Shown: positions 53,300-63,173, numbered from the stretch's first letter. The stretch is 64,000 bases of DNA from Hyalangium versicolor (GCF_020103695.1 NZ_JAHXBF010000011.1:362445-426444), one strand, 5' to 3'. Numbers and translations are program-made. The notes: generated by a model not told the origin, from the sequence alone.

Positions 53300-54655
53300 T
53301 TACTGGCGGGTGACGAGTTGGTTCAGTTCTGTTCCCGGGGTAGCGATCTCCCTGGCCAATGCTCGGAGTGCTCCAGTCAACGCCTTACGGCAATCGACAA
53401 CGGTGCTACAGCTTTCCGTTGCCTCGGCTAATTCCTTGTAAACCATCTGATGATACTGCTCGGGGTGGGGGCCGTAATGCCCGGGCAGCGGCATCTTGTT
53501 CGCCGGGTCATCCAGCGTCATCTCAGCTTTGGCGAAGATGTCCCGGAATCGCGGCGACCACGTGCCCCCGCGCGCGGTGGACTTCTCGTTGCAGATGGTG
53601 GCGATGTGGTGCGTCTCGACACAGGGAGCCTTGTTGCCACTGCCCCGCGCCGCCATGGCCACCGCGTTTGCGGGCAGCGTGATGCTGATGCCCTCGGCAG
53701 TGACCGCGATCTCCTGCACCGTCTCCAGCGCGGGCAGAGAAATTCCAGCTTGCCCCTCGGCCTGCATGGCCACCTGCGCCGAGCCGGGCAGCGTCGGCAC
53801 CTTCGCCGCGAACAGTTGCGTCGTTGAGCCTATGGCCGCGACCAGCAGCATGGCCAATGCGCGCGCGGACTCTCGCCCGAGAATCCTGCCGAAGCTCTCG
53901 CCCGCCTCGCGGATCTCCTCGAAGGTGGTTGCGGCCTTCGCCGCCTCCGTCAACTCCGCCCAGCCCGTCACGAGGTTGCGGAGCGTGTCATAGCCCACAT
54001 ACAAGAGCATCCCGACGCCCAACACCGCCACCAGCGCCGGAGCCACGGGATTGAGGAGCATGATCAACAGCATGGAGCCCAACGTCCACAAGGCCGCACT
54101 CATGAGGGCGCGGAATTCCACCATCTCCCCCAGCGCCTTCTTCATCTCGTCCAGCACGGGGCTCTTGCTCATGGCCAGCGCCCAGACGTAACGGCCTTGC
54201 ATATCCAGGTAGTGCCCTTCCACCAGCGCGCCCCCGAGACAGTCGCCGTAGAAGTTGTAGGCGCTCCGGCACCAGAGCCGGTAGCGCTCCGCCAGCGCAA
54301 GCTCCTCTTTCGTCAACGTGCCGTCCCAGGACTCGCCGGGCCCTGCTGGCACCAGTTTCTTCTCCCGCTGGAGGTAGAGGTAATTGCCGCTCTGCGGGTC
54401 CATCTGAAACGCCGTCTCCGCCGTCTGGCGTGGGGTGCCTGCCTGCCGTACCTCGCGCGCAAGGCGCCTGACGGCCTGCTGGAACTCCTCTTCCTCCAGC
54501 TCCACCGGTTGGAGGTCTGCTGTGCGGGGGATGTGGACGACGGCCTTTCCCTGGCCCGTGTCCTCCACGCGAGGAGCCCTTGGGATGCTGGCGCACCCAA
54601 GGACCAACACCAGGAGCAGCGCTTCGGCCTTCCAGAGCATCCGCCACAGCAGCAT
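53300..54655 (-). CDS. Lipoprotein toxin with C-terminal AHH nuclease domain (SitA-like)
   Basis: 451 residues from the ATG at 54655. The signal peptide ends in the lipobox LVLGC. The middle part (about 170-290) has hydrophobic helices (LMSAALWTLGSMLLIMLL, PALVAVLGVGMLLYVGY) that may be used for membrane passage. The C-terminus holds an AHH-type HNH/endonuclease VII-like domain: ETHHIATICNEKSTARGGTW, FAKAEMTLDDPANKMPLPGH and GPHPEQYHQMVYKEL. This is the layout of SitA lipoproteins, polymorphic toxins that Myxococcus xanthus passes to neighbours by outer-membrane exchange. An imm11 gene follows directly. No SitB-like helper gene is next to it. Confidence 0.87.
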   Translation of the reverse strand: MLLWRMLWKAEALLLVLVLGCASIPRAPRVEDTGQGKAVVHIPRTADLQPVELEEEEFQQAVRRLAREVRQAGTPRQTAETAFQMDPQSGNYLYLQREKKLVPAGPGESWDGTLTKEELALAERYRLWCRSAYNFYGDCLGGALVEGHYLDMQGRYVWALAMSKSPVLDEMKKALGEMVEFRALMSAALWTLGSMLLIMLLNPVAPALVAVLGVGMLLYVGYDTLRNLVTGWAELTEAAKAATTFEEIREAGESFGRILGRESARALAMLLVAAIGSTTQLFAAKVPTLPGSAQVAMQAEGQAGISLPALETVQEIAVTAEGISITLPANAVAMAARGSGNKAPCVETHHIATICNEKSTARGGTWSPRFRDIFAKAEMTLDDPANKMPLPGHYGPHPEQYHQMVYKELAEATESCSTVVDCRKALTGALRALAREIATPGTELNQLVTRQ

Positions 54656-54975
54656 GTGTCACCCCTTCGTATGAGGAGGTGATCAGGGTAGAGGGCAGCT
54701 CCGGAGAAGAGGAGGAGTCGCCGGGTGGCGCCCGTGCTTCACCTCCGAGCGCCCTACGGGGGCAGCCTCCCTCCCAACGCTGACGCCTGGACGCTCGCCA
54801 CGTCCCTGCTCCCTCCCCAAGTAGCGCCATGCTGCCGCAACTGTCCCGTCTGCTGGGTCGCCCGCCACACACCCACGTCGTTGCGCTCCACCGACCCGAG
54901 TTGGAGCTGTTCGACACGCGCGCCACCAGCCCAAGCTGGAGCTGACCGACGACGAGCGCCACCGGGCTGCCTCCG
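54656..54975. other. Intergenic region before the toxin gene
   Basis: 320 bases between the ELWxxDGT protein gene and the toxin gene, both on the minus strand. It should hold the toxin promoter and the end of the upstream transcript. Short plus-strand frames occur but lack ribosome sites and family likeness. Nothing else recognised. Confidence 0.5.
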
Positions 54976-56544
54976 TCATGCACCGCGGCGGCGGGCCGCG
55001 AGGGGCACGAGCAGCAGCAGTGCCCCCCAAGGAAGCGCCGACACGAGCGGCGTGGTGCACCCACAGGAACCGGCCTTCTTCCGCACCTCCACCTCGAAGG
55101 TGCAGAACGCGGCCTGCTCTGCCTCGTCCTGCGTGCGCGCCGTAACGGTCGTGACGCCAATGGGGAAGACGCTGCCAGACGGCTCGCTATAGGTGATCTC
55201 GAGCTCCGAGCTCTGATCATCCGTGGCGGTCGCCGGAGGGTATGACACAGCGGCGCCCTCGGAGTTCGTCGTCTCGACAGCCACCCGCTCCGGACATTGG
55301 ATCTGCGGAGGAGTGTGATCGGTCATACACGCCAGATGCGTGGCCCACACCTCATCCCCAATGACACCATCGTCCGGAACGAAGAACAGGTGCTCTCCGG
55401 AGGGAAAGAGTCGAATCGGAGAGCGCACGGTCGAGGGGAGCTCCACCTGTCCCCCCATCCCGTCACTCGCCCGGCGCCAGAAGAACGCCGTCTCCGACGC
55501 CGAGACAAGGAATTGATCGTTCACGGAGGCGATCGCGTTCACCCCACCGCTGATCTCTGCCTCGGGTTGCTGATCCTCCGGGTTGAACTCGCGCAGGCTG
55601 TAGGTCCGCTCGGGCGAAGGCTGAGGGCCCCCGGGCCAACTCTGGAAACTCTGGCGGAGGAAGATCTTCCCCGCGGCCCCCACGTGCTCGACGTTCTCGA
55701 GGCTGCAGCAGCGGACGATGGAGTTGCCGAAGAAGAAAGTCCTCTCGAGTTCGCTCGTCCCCTCGGGTGTTCCATCGGTCTTCCACAGCTTGCTGGGAGC
55801 ACCGTTCACCACCGGCCCGCCGAGGTAGAGGCGGCCCTGGGTCTCCGCGACAGCCCCAATGAGCCGAGCATCCGAGAGAAGCACGGTCCCGTCCTGCGTC
55901 CCGTCACTCGCCCACAGTTCCCCCCCATCCGTGTCCACGCTGGCGAAAGAGAGGACGAGCCGCCCATTCACGGCGTTCAGCCCCCGAGCCTCCAGGCCCG
56001 GAGTGAAGCTCTTGATGACAGACGTCCCGCCCGCGGTCCCATCACTCTTCCACAAGCTGAAACCCACATGGGTATCTCCCGCCGTGAAGAAGAGCGTCTC
56101 TCCCAGGGCCGCGAACGCTCCGAAGGGCGTGCTGGCGGCCCCCGGCGTGAGGTCCGCAACCTGGCTCGTACCCTCGGGGGTGCCGTCCGTCTTCCACAAC
56201 TCGGTCCCTGTCTCTGGAGTGGAGGCCGTGAAGAAGAGCCTCCGGCCGGCCGCGGCGAGTTGGCGGAGATCCGGCGAGACCGTGACCCGGGATGTGCCCG
56301 CCGCGGTGCCGTCACTCCTCCACAGCTCGTCCTGGGAGGAGAGGTGAAGGGAAACAAAGAATGTGCCCTCCGCGGAGGCCATCTGCTCAACATAGGCGTC
56401 GGACGGTGTCGCCCCCAGGATCCGCCAGGGAGCACACCGGATGGGCGGGGATTCCATCGCTCGCCGGGGCTCGGCAACCGAAGACGTGCTCGCTGCGAGG
56501 GACAGAACCACAGGCACTGCTGACACCGCCGACCTGAATGCCAT
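54976..56544 (-). CDS. ELWxxDGT-repeat surface protein with HYR domain and MYXO-CTERM-like tail
   Basis: 522 residues from the ATG at 56544 with AGGAG upstream; the longer frame has no start support. After the signal peptide come seven or so repeats of the kind ELWxSDGTxxGTS (for example ELWRSDGTAAGTS, ELWKTDGTPEGTS), expected to form a propeller. A hyalin-like HYR domain follows (PPQIQCPERVAVE, YPPATATDDQ, FPIGVTTVTARTQD). The C-terminus GSCGC, then a hydrophobic helix and RRR, matches the MYXO-CTERM sorting signal, in which the Cys is thought to be processed by a myxosortase and lipidated. The protein would be displayed on the cell surface. Confidence 0.85.
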   Translation of the reverse strand: MAFRSAVSAVPVVLSLAASTSSVAEPRRAMESPPIRCAPWRILGATPSDAYVEQMASAEGTFFVSLHLSSQDELWRSDGTAAGTSRVTVSPDLRQLAAAGRRLFFTASTPETGTELWKTDGTPEGTSQVADLTPGAASTPFGAFAALGETLFFTAGDTHVGFSLWKSDGTAGGTSVIKSFTPGLEARGLNAVNGRLVLSFASVDTDGGELWASDGTQDGTVLLSDARLIGAVAETQGRLYLGGPVVNGAPSKLWKTDGTPEGTSELERTFFFGNSIVRCCSLENVEHVGAAGKIFLRQSFQSWPGGPQPSPERTYSLREFNPEDQQPEAEISGGVNAIASVNDQFLVSASETAFFWRRASDGMGGQVELPSTVRSPIRLFPSGEHLFFVPDDGVIGDEVWATHLACMTDHTPPQIQCPERVAVETTNSEGAAVSYPPATATDDQSSELEITYSEPSGSVFPIGVTTVTARTQDEAEQAAFCTFEVEVRKKAGSCGCTTPLVSALPWGALLLLVPLAARRRGA

Positions 56545-56702
56545 CGCTGCTCCTTTACCCAGACAGAGTTCCGGGTCATCGTTGCAGGCCCAAGCACTCT
56601 CCATGCCAGGGAGCCTCCCCCATGGCTCGCGAGCGAGGCTCGAGCACCGGCTCGATGGACCACGACATCCTCGTCAGGGTTCCACAGCGCGGCGAATGGC
56701 TC

Positions 56703-57854
56703 TCAGCCGGTGATGATCTTCCCCATCGCCTCCGCCAGCTTCTCCGGCGTGCACACCAGGATGTCCATCCCTTCCTTGCGCAGCCGGCCCGCGGTGTGCC
56801 GGTTGTATTGGGGCTGTGCGTCATAGCCGAGCGCCCCCAGCCCCACCATGCGCACGTTCGCGTCCACCAGCCGCCGCACCGCGCGCACGAGGTCCTCCTC
56901 GGAGCGGCCTTCGTAGAAGTCGGTGATGAGCACGACGATGGTGCGGGCAGGCTCGCGCACCAGCCCCGAGCAGTATTCCACGGCCCGGGTGATGTCAGTG
57001 CCGCCTCCCAGCTGCACGCTCAGGAGCACGTCCACCGGCTCACCAACCTTGTCGCTGAGGTCCACGATCTGCGTATCGAAGAGCACCAGCGAAGTCTTCA
57101 CCCCGGGCAGCTTCGCGAAGATCGACGCCATCACCGCCGAGAAGATCGCTGACTCCAGCATCGAGCCAGACTGATCCACACACACGATGATGTGCCAGGG
57201 CCGCTTGTTCTTCTCGGCCGCATGGAACCAGACCCGGTCGATCAGCAGCTTCTGCCGCTCGCCGTTCCAGTTCTTCAAGTTGCGCCGCAGCGTCGTCCGC
57301 AAGTCCAGGTTCTTGAACACCCGCCTCGGCGAGTGCTTGTCCTTGCGGAGGGCGCCCGTGATGGCCTGCTCCACCCGCACCTCGAGCTTCTTCTTGAGCT
57401 CGTTGACGACCTTGTCGATGACCTTGCGCGCCAGCACCCGCGTCTTCGGCGTCAGCAGGTCCTTGTGCGTCAGGAGCGTCTTCACCAGCTCCACGTTGGG
57501 TTCGATCCGCTCCAGCAGATCGGGCTGATCCAGGATCTCGCGGATGCCTTTGCGCTGGACGAGCTCTCGCTCCAGCACCTCCTTGGCTTGCCGGGGAAAG
57601 AGCTCGTTCACCGAGTCGATCCACCGGGGAACCGTGAGGTTCGAGCCGCCCGAGCCTGCGCCCTTATCGTCGAAGAGAAAGGAGAGCGCCTCCTCCGCGC
57701 CCTCGCAGTCCCCTTCGCCCGCGCCGGGGGAGAAGCGAACGCCGCATTGCTCGGCGCTCTTGCCGAGCACGAGCCTCCAGCGATTGATCAGCCCACGCTC
57801 CTCCTCGCTCAAGTCTTTCAGCGACCGCGTGCCAGTCTTTGACGACTTGCTCAT
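56703..57854 (-). CDS. VWA domain protein (YehP/CoxE-like), last gene of a five-gene operon
   Basis: 383 residues, the ATG overlapping the stop of the DUF5682 gene (ATGA). The VWA domain lies at about 205-383 with the metal-ion site DQSGS, then GGGTDITRAV and VLITDFYEG. The N-terminal half is helical with charged segments (KEVLERELVQRKGIREILDQ). Length and layout resemble E. coli YehP (378 residues, from memory). In related AAA+/VWA pairs such as magnesium chelatase and MoxR systems, the VWA protein links the ATPase to a substrate. The substrate here is not known. Confidence 0.9.
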   Translation of the reverse strand: MSKSSKTGTRSLKDLSEEERGLINRWRLVLGKSAEQCGVRFSPGAGEGDCEGAEEALSFLFDDKGAGSGGSNLTVPRWIDSVNELFPRQAKEVLERELVQRKGIREILDQPDLLERIEPNVELVKTLLTHKDLLTPKTRVLARKVIDKVVNELKKKLEVRVEQAITGALRKDKHSPRRVFKNLDLRTTLRRNLKNWNGERQKLLIDRVWFHAAEKNKRPWHIIVCVDQSGSMLESAIFSAVMASIFAKLPGVKTSLVLFDTQIVDLSDKVGEPVDVLLSVQLGGGTDITRAVEYCSGLVREPARTIVVLITDFYEGRSEEDLVRAVRRLVDANVRMVGLGALGYDAQPQYNRHTAGRLRKEGMDILVCTPEKLAEAMGKIITG

Positions 57855-60367
57855 GCGAAGTCCCAGGCTTTCATGATCTCCCCCACCCGCGCGTCGATCT
57901 CGGAGAGCTTCACCGCTGCGCCGACACTCGTCTCCAACTTCGTCACCGCCGCGGCGTCGTCATCCTTGAGGCCATACATCACGGCGACGCGATCCCCGAG
58001 CGAGACGCGAGCGCGCGCGTGCACGGCCTCGAAGGCGCCGCGCGTGCGTGGGAGCAACAGGAGAAACTGGTCCCAGGTGGCCGCGCGCAGCAGATCGTCG
58101 ATGGCGTGGACGATGCCATCCGCGCCAAGCATCAACGCCGTCTTGCTGGTCTCCATGACGCCGCTCAGGTAGTCCCCGCACTGGACCATCTCTTCGGGCA
58201 AGGCCTTTGCGAAGCGCGCCACGTCGGCCGCGAGAGCCTCGGGCGATTGGGCGCGGCACTCCGTCAGGACACCTGAGAGCGCGCCTCGGAGGCGCTGGCT
58301 CTTCGAATCGGCGAGCGTGGTGCGCGCATTCTCGATGAACAGGTCGCGATCGAGGTCCGCCCCCTTCTCGCTGAGGAGCACCTCGGCGAGGCTCTTCACC
58401 CCGGCCACCACTTCGTCGAACTCCTCGGGCGGGACATTGGCGGCGTTCGGCATGGCGAAGCACGCGCGGCCGAAGCACCTCTCAATGAGCTCGTCGAGGA
58501 TGTCTTTCTTCAGGCGGCGCCGTACAGCCTGACGCTCCAGTACCACGAGATGCGTCAATGCCTTCCCGAGCGATGCGAGGCGTGTGTCCGCATCGATCGC
58601 CCCGCCGGCCGACGCCTGCAGTCGTGTCACCATCCCGGGGAGATCCATGTTCACGGCGCGCAGCAGGCGCTCCGCGACGGCACCGGCCGAGCCCGCGTCC
58701 TGTGCCAGTTCCTCGTCGAGCTTGGCGAGCGCCGCGGACTCCACGCTGTCACCGTGGATGCTCTCCTCGATGAGCGCACCCTCGACCTTGGGTGCCCATG
58801 CGACCTCCCACTCCTCGGTGAACAGGGTGCCCGCCTTGTCGACGTCCAGCTGTTTGGCGAAGGGAATGCCGATCTGCACGAGCCGGTGGAAGAAGATCGA
58901 GCGCTTCTCGTCGCCCGCCTGTTGCAGCTTGAGGACGACCTTGGCCTTCCTGTCCCTGGCGATGTACTCGCCGAGGTCGAGCTCGTCGATCGCCTTGTAG
59001 AAATCGTAGAGGAGCGGGAGCTTGCCGAGCGCGGGAGTGACGCGGCCCACGGCCGTACCGGTCTCGACCGCCTTCATCGCGCTCAGGAGGTACCTCCCCT
59101 CCTCCTGCGGCGAGCCCTTGCAACAGCAGGAGATCAGCGCGTCACGCACGTCATCGAGGATCGGCGCGGAGCGGTTGCGCAGGCTCGCGAGCATGCGCGC
59201 ATGCTGCGAGACCGAGATGGCATCCGCCGAGGACAGGAGCTCTCCGTCACGCCTACCGCGCACCAGCACGCTGACCACGTGATCCACCATGGCGGCGACA
59301 GGCGCGTTCGCCGGATCATCCTCGGAGTACTCGAAGAGACGCTCGTAATAGAGGGGCGCGCGGTTTCCGGCCCCGTAGCCGGTGTCGGAGCTCGTCCGCA
59401 GGTACGAGTACGGCGCCACGGTGTTGTAGACGGTGCCGGACGGCAGGGGCCGAACAGGCTCCGTGCTCTTCTCGAGGAAGATGTGGAACCCTCCGCACAC
59501 CACCATGGCCTTCTCGGGTGGAGTCTTTGTCTCCGAGAGGGTCCGCGTGATGGTGCTCCACATGTGTGCTTCGCGCACAAACGTGCCGTCGAGCTCCATC
59601 CGCTCGCGGCTGGTGGTGGCGCGTACCGCGGCGCAGAAATAGGCCAGGTCGCGCCGGAAGCTCTCCGTGTCCACGTGGCGCAAGGACACGTCGAAAAGCG
59701 CATCCCAGAACTCATCGAACGAGCGGTACCCGGCCGCCTCCGCGAGCCTCTGGTAGAAGCTGCTCTCCACCGCGAGGTGTTCCCAGCCTGGCTGGCTCTC
59801 AGGGTGGTCGGCCTCGTGATGCTCCTCATCGTGAAGCGGCCCTTCCTCTTCTTCGGGAGCGGGCTGCTTTGAGCCGGTGGCCTCTGGCGCTGCCTGGAGT
59901 CCTCGCTCGGCCGCGCTCTTCAGCCGGGCACGGTAGGGCAGATCGATGAACACCACGCGCGCCCCGATCGCGGCGGCCTCACGCATCGCCACGTACTCGG
60001 GTGAGTACGGGAGCAGCGGATAATAGACAGACACCTTGAAGGGCACATCGGGCGCCGGGCTCTCGATGCCCGCGAGCCCGAGCGTGTTGTCGTCGTCGCG
60101 GTACGAGGAGAACAGCGCGATCGGCGGCTTGGTCTTCTTGTCGACGATGTGCGGCACCAGCTCCGAGGCATCCGAGGGGGCCTCGATGAAGACGATCGAT
60201 GGGCGCCGTGTCCGGATGGTCTGGGCGACGTGGCGCGCAACCGCGGGCGAGTGATGGCGGACCGGGAACCAGTGGAGGGGCTCGGCCAGCACGGCGTGGG
60301 CGCGCGCTTCGATGCGCTCGGCGTCGAGCTCCTCGAGAATCTGGGCGATGGGGGCGGCGGGAGGCAT
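57851..60367 (-). CDS. DUF5682 protein (YehM-like)
   Basis: 838 residues from the ATG at 60367, three bases after the MoxR gene and overlapping the VWA gene. The N-terminal third has the family pattern FPVRHHSPAVARHVAQTIR, SIVFIEAPSDASELVP and VVFIDLPYRARLKS, an arrangement recalling TraB/PrgY-like domains with a conserved His pair. A Glu-rich insert with EEEEGPLHDEEHHEADH at about 170-185 is low complexity. The C-terminal half is helical. No enzyme activity is established for the family. It is always found near MoxR and VWA genes in the cases I recall. Confidence 0.88.
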   Translation of the reverse strand: MPPAAPIAQILEELDAERIEARAHAVLAEPLHWFPVRHHSPAVARHVAQTIRTRRPSIVFIEAPSDASELVPHIVDKKTKPPIALFSSYRDDDNTLGLAGIESPAPDVPFKVSVYYPLLPYSPEYVAMREAAAIGARVVFIDLPYRARLKSAAERGLQAAPEATGSKQPAPEEEEGPLHDEEHHEADHPESQPGWEHLAVESSFYQRLAEAAGYRSFDEFWDALFDVSLRHVDTESFRRDLAYFCAAVRATTSRERMELDGTFVREAHMWSTITRTLSETKTPPEKAMVVCGGFHIFLEKSTEPVRPLPSGTVYNTVAPYSYLRTSSDTGYGAGNRAPLYYERLFEYSEDDPANAPVAAMVDHVVSVLVRGRRDGELLSSADAISVSQHARMLASLRNRSAPILDDVRDALISCCCKGSPQEEGRYLLSAMKAVETGTAVGRVTPALGKLPLLYDFYKAIDELDLGEYIARDRKAKVVLKLQQAGDEKRSIFFHRLVQIGIPFAKQLDVDKAGTLFTEEWEVAWAPKVEGALIEESIHGDSVESAALAKLDEELAQDAGSAGAVAERLLRAVNMDLPGMVTRLQASAGGAIDADTRLASLGKALTHLVVLERQAVRRRLKKDILDELIERCFGRACFAMPNAANVPPEEFDEVVAGVKSLAEVLLSEKGADLDRDLFIENARTTLADSKSQRLRGALSGVLTECRAQSPEALAADVARFAKALPEEMVQCGDYLSGVMETSKTALMLGADGIVHAIDDLLRAATWDQFLLLLPRTRGAFEAVHARARVSLGDRVAVMYGLKDDDAAAVTKLETSVGAAVKLSEIDARVGEIMKAWDFA

Positions 60368-60370
60368 GGG

Positions 60371-61537
60371 CTATTTGATGGCAGCGGTGGCCGCTTCGTA
60401 GAACGCCTTCCACTGCGGGTCGCCCTCCCCGCGCTTCTTGGCGACCAGGGACAGGTACTCCTTGAGCACCTTCACGTCGTCGAGGTCCTCCTTGACGATC
60501 GAGCCCACGAGGTTGCGGCCGATGGAGTCGGCGCCCACGACGCCCGAGCCGAAATAGCGGCTGTGGATGGCGGCATCGAGCGCCACGCCGATGGCCTCGG
60601 CGGTGGACAGCGTGGTCGAGGGCTTCTGGATGTTGACGCCCTCGGCCGTCACGCCACTGCGCATCTCGCGGAACACCGTGGCGAGCAGCTTGAGCACGGG
60701 CTCCTCCACCCGAGCGGCGATCTTGTAGCGCTCGATCAGCTCCTTGGAGCGGGTGCGGACGATCTCCACCTCGGTCTTTTGATCGGCGACCACCGGGATG
60801 TGCACGTAGTTGAAGCGGCGCTTGAGCGCGGCGGACAGCTCGTTGACGCCCTGATCGCGCGCGTTGGCGGTGGCGATGATGTTGAAACCAGGCTTGGCAA
60901 ACACCATCGCATCGCCGGGCAGCTCGGGCACCGCGATGGCCTTGTCCGAGCAGATGGAGACGAGCGCGTCCTGCACGTCACCGACGCAGCGGGTGATCTC
61001 CTCGAAGCGGAAGATGGAGCCCTTGCGCATCGCGATCATGCACGGCGAGGCGATCATGTTCTCGGGCTTGGGGCCCTCGGCGATGATGCGCGCGATGTTC
61101 CACGAGTATTTGATCTGCTCCTCGGTGGTGCCAGCCGTGCCCTGGATCGTCAGCGTCGAGCAGCCACTGATGGCCGCGGCGAGGTGCTCGGAGAGCCAGC
61201 TCTTCCCCGTGCCGGGATCTCCCACGAGGAGCAGTGCGCGCTCGCTCGCGAGCGTCACGATGGATCTCTCGACGATGGTGTCGTCACCGAAGAACTTGCG
61301 TGTGATGGGGACTTCGACTTCGGCACCGTTGATGGTCGCGGTGAGGGGCTTCTTCGTCCCGACGATGTAGGCCAGCACCGAGCGCGGAGACAGCTTCCAC
61401 GCGGTGGGAACCTCGTCCTTCTCGTTCTGGCGCAGGGCCTCCAGCTCCTGGGCGTATTTGATCTCCGCCGGCTCCTTGAGGATCTCGGAGACAGGGGGGG
61501 CTGCGGTCTCTTCAGATTTCTTCGCGGGTTTCGCCAT
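60371..61537 (-). CDS. MoxR-type AAA+ ATPase (YehL-like)
   Basis: 388 residues from the ATG at 61537. Walker A is GDPGTGKSW (about residue 105) and the Walker B position reads FRFEEITR. Sensor 1 is ATANARDQG and an Arg-finger stretch is LKRRFNYVHIP. A short N-terminal lead is followed by a helical segment before the AAA+ core. The size matches E. coli YehL (about 384 residues, from memory). MoxR ATPases act as chaperone-like machines with VWA partners, and the VWA gene is two genes downstream. The gene is preceded by the unknown 535-residue protein with a 16-base gap. Confidence 0.93.
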   Translation of the reverse strand: MAKPAKKSEETAAPPVSEILKEPAEIKYAQELEALRQNEKDEVPTAWKLSPRSVLAYIVGTKKPLTATINGAEVEVPITRKFFGDDTIVERSIVTLASERALLLVGDPGTGKSWLSEHLAAAISGCSTLTIQGTAGTTEEQIKYSWNIARIIAEGPKPENMIASPCMIAMRKGSIFRFEEITRCVGDVQDALVSICSDKAIAVPELPGDAMVFAKPGFNIIATANARDQGVNELSAALKRRFNYVHIPVVADQKTEVEIVRTRSKELIERYKIAARVEEPVLKLLATVFREMRSGVTAEGVNIQKPSTTLSTAEAIGVALDAAIHSRYFGSGVVGADSIGRNLVGSIVKEDLDDVKVLKEYLSLVAKKRGEGDPQWKAFYEAATAAIK

Positions 61538-61553
61538 GATCCTTCACCAATCC

Positions 61554-63161
61554 TCAGAACAGATTGCCCACGAGGGCGGAGACATCGAAAGTCTTGTCAC
61601 TCAGCATGAGGTGCTCCGGGCCGTCGCCCTTCTTCACCTTCGGCCTGGCCTCGCCCTTGGCGCTCTTCTTCTTCGAGGCCTGGGCCTTGGGCTCGGACTC
61701 GGGCTCGGGCTCGGAGGTTGCGGAGCCGGAGGAGAACAAAGACAGCGGCAGGAGCATCATGCGGCCGAACTCGTAATAGGTGATGCCATAGAGGAGAGGC
61801 TTGTCAGCCTGTTTGAGCGCCGCGCGCAGGCGTGGCAGCAGCTCCTCTCCGTCCGGGCCATCTGGAATCACCGCATCGAAGGAGAGCCCGCCCGCGCCGC
61901 CGAGCGCGAAGATCCGCCGGCCGTCGCCGGTCTTGATCGGCTGCTCGCTCATCGTGGCGCCGGAGATGACAACCTCCTCTTGCAGCTCGACCGCGAGATC
62001 GAGCGGCCCCGGCGAGTGGCGCTTCACATGCTCGAGCGCCGCGGCGGGGTCGAACAGGAAGAGGGGTTGCCAGTCCTTATAGGAACTGCCCTCGTTCACG
62101 GTGCTCTTGGGCCCGAGTGCGAGCCGGCCGCCGCCGCGCTCGTCGAGCATCAACGCCGCGTCGGTGATCTTCACGACCTTGTCCTGACGGAAGACCCTGG
62201 GCATGAACTTCTGCGGCTGACTCAGGTGCAGATAGGCCTCGGCTGGAAGATCCTTCGCCTTCCCCTCGGCCTTGCGCGCGAACACGAGGCTGTAGGTGAG
62301 GCTCCGTCCCACGAGCTCCGGCTCCGCGGCGCCCACGATGCGCAGCTTGAACTCGAACGTGTAGGCGCTGGCAACGGTGCGCTTGAGCACGCCGAGCGTG
62401 ACGACGTCGATGGACTTGACCGGCCGGGGTGCAGTCGCCGGTGCAGCGGCCAGTGAGGCGAACAGCGCGTCGTTCTTGTCGCGGATCGCCTTCACCATCC
62501 CGCGAGCGAGGAGCCACGAGCGGTGGAGGAAGAACGAGAAGCGCCGGATCGAGAACTGCGGGTCGCTGGCAAGGTAGCGTCCGACATCGTCGTTGACGTA
62601 GCGCAGCGATGGACCAAGCCGGAGGAACTTCCGGCGCGAGGCTTCCTTGAAGGAGGCGTCGATCTTGGCGCGCGTGGCCTCGGTGGCGACGGGGATGCCC
62701 GTGCGCACCAGATCCTCCACCGCGCGCGACAGCTCCTCCAGGAGCGAGAGCGCGCCTTTGGGATCTTCGATGGGAGGCGCGGCGGCAGGCGGCTTCACCG
62801 CGGGCACAGGGGACGCCGCAGGCGCTGCGTCCGCCTCCTCACTGTCTTCCTGTGCGGCGACGTATGCGGCCCACGCCTCGGCTGCGGCCTCGAGGCTGAG
62901 CACGCGTTCGAACACGTGCAGGCTGGTATGCGCGGAAAGGAGCGCACGCGGCGCGTCTTTCGAGCCAGCACTGGCGGCCCGCAGCGCATCCGTCAAACGT
63001 GACGCGATGTGCCCGGCGCCAATGCGCTCCCACTGTTCGGCGAGCGAGGCGAGCTTCTTCCAGTCCGCGGCGGACGACGATGCGAGGCCGCGTACGTAGA
63101 GTTGCTCGAGTTCCGTGCGGAGGGCGTCCGCTTCCTGTCCGACCTCATCGAGGCTGTTCAT
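61554..63161 (-). CDS. Unknown protein in the MoxR-VWA operon
   Basis: 535 residues from the ATG at 63161. No family is recognised. A helical N-terminus (about 1-115) is followed by an Ala/Pro-rich linker (about 110-130), a central helical segment (ALSLLEELSRAVEDLVRTG, FFLHRSWLLARGMVKAI) and beta-rich parts (YTFEFKLRIVGAAEPELVGR). The tail is an acidic and Lys-rich linker (EPEPESEPKAQASKKKSAKG), then HLMLSDKTFDVSALVGNLF. It is 12 bases after the SWIM gene and 16 before the MoxR gene. It may be a counterpart of part of the larger SWIM protein in other versions of this system, which is untested. Confidence 0.85.
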   Translation of the reverse strand: MNSLDEVGQEADALRTELEQLYVRGLASSSAADWKKLASLAEQWERIGAGHIASRLTDALRAASAGSKDAPRALLSAHTSLHVFERVLSLEAAAEAWAAYVAAQEDSEEADAAPAASPVPAVKPPAAAPPIEDPKGALSLLEELSRAVEDLVRTGIPVATEATRAKIDASFKEASRRKFLRLGPSLRYVNDDVGRYLASDPQFSIRRFSFFLHRSWLLARGMVKAIRDKNDALFASLAAAPATAPRPVKSIDVVTLGVLKRTVASAYTFEFKLRIVGAAEPELVGRSLTYSLVFARKAEGKAKDLPAEAYLHLSQPQKFMPRVFRQDKVVKITDAALMLDERGGGRLALGPKSTVNEGSSYKDWQPLFLFDPAAALEHVKRHSPGPLDLAVELQEEVVISGATMSEQPIKTGDGRRIFALGGAGGLSFDAVIPDGPDGEELLPRLRAALKQADKPLLYGITYYEFGRMMLLPLSLFSSGSATSEPEPESEPKAQASKKKSAKGEARPKVKKGDGPEHLMLSDKTFDVSALVGNLF

Positions 63162-63173
63162 CGGGCGGGTCGA

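Noticed and set aside
54725..55192. Small plus-strand frame between the ELWxxDGT gene and the toxin gene
   Set aside because: No ribosome site, no family, Pro/Arg-rich composition, and half of it overlaps a real gene.
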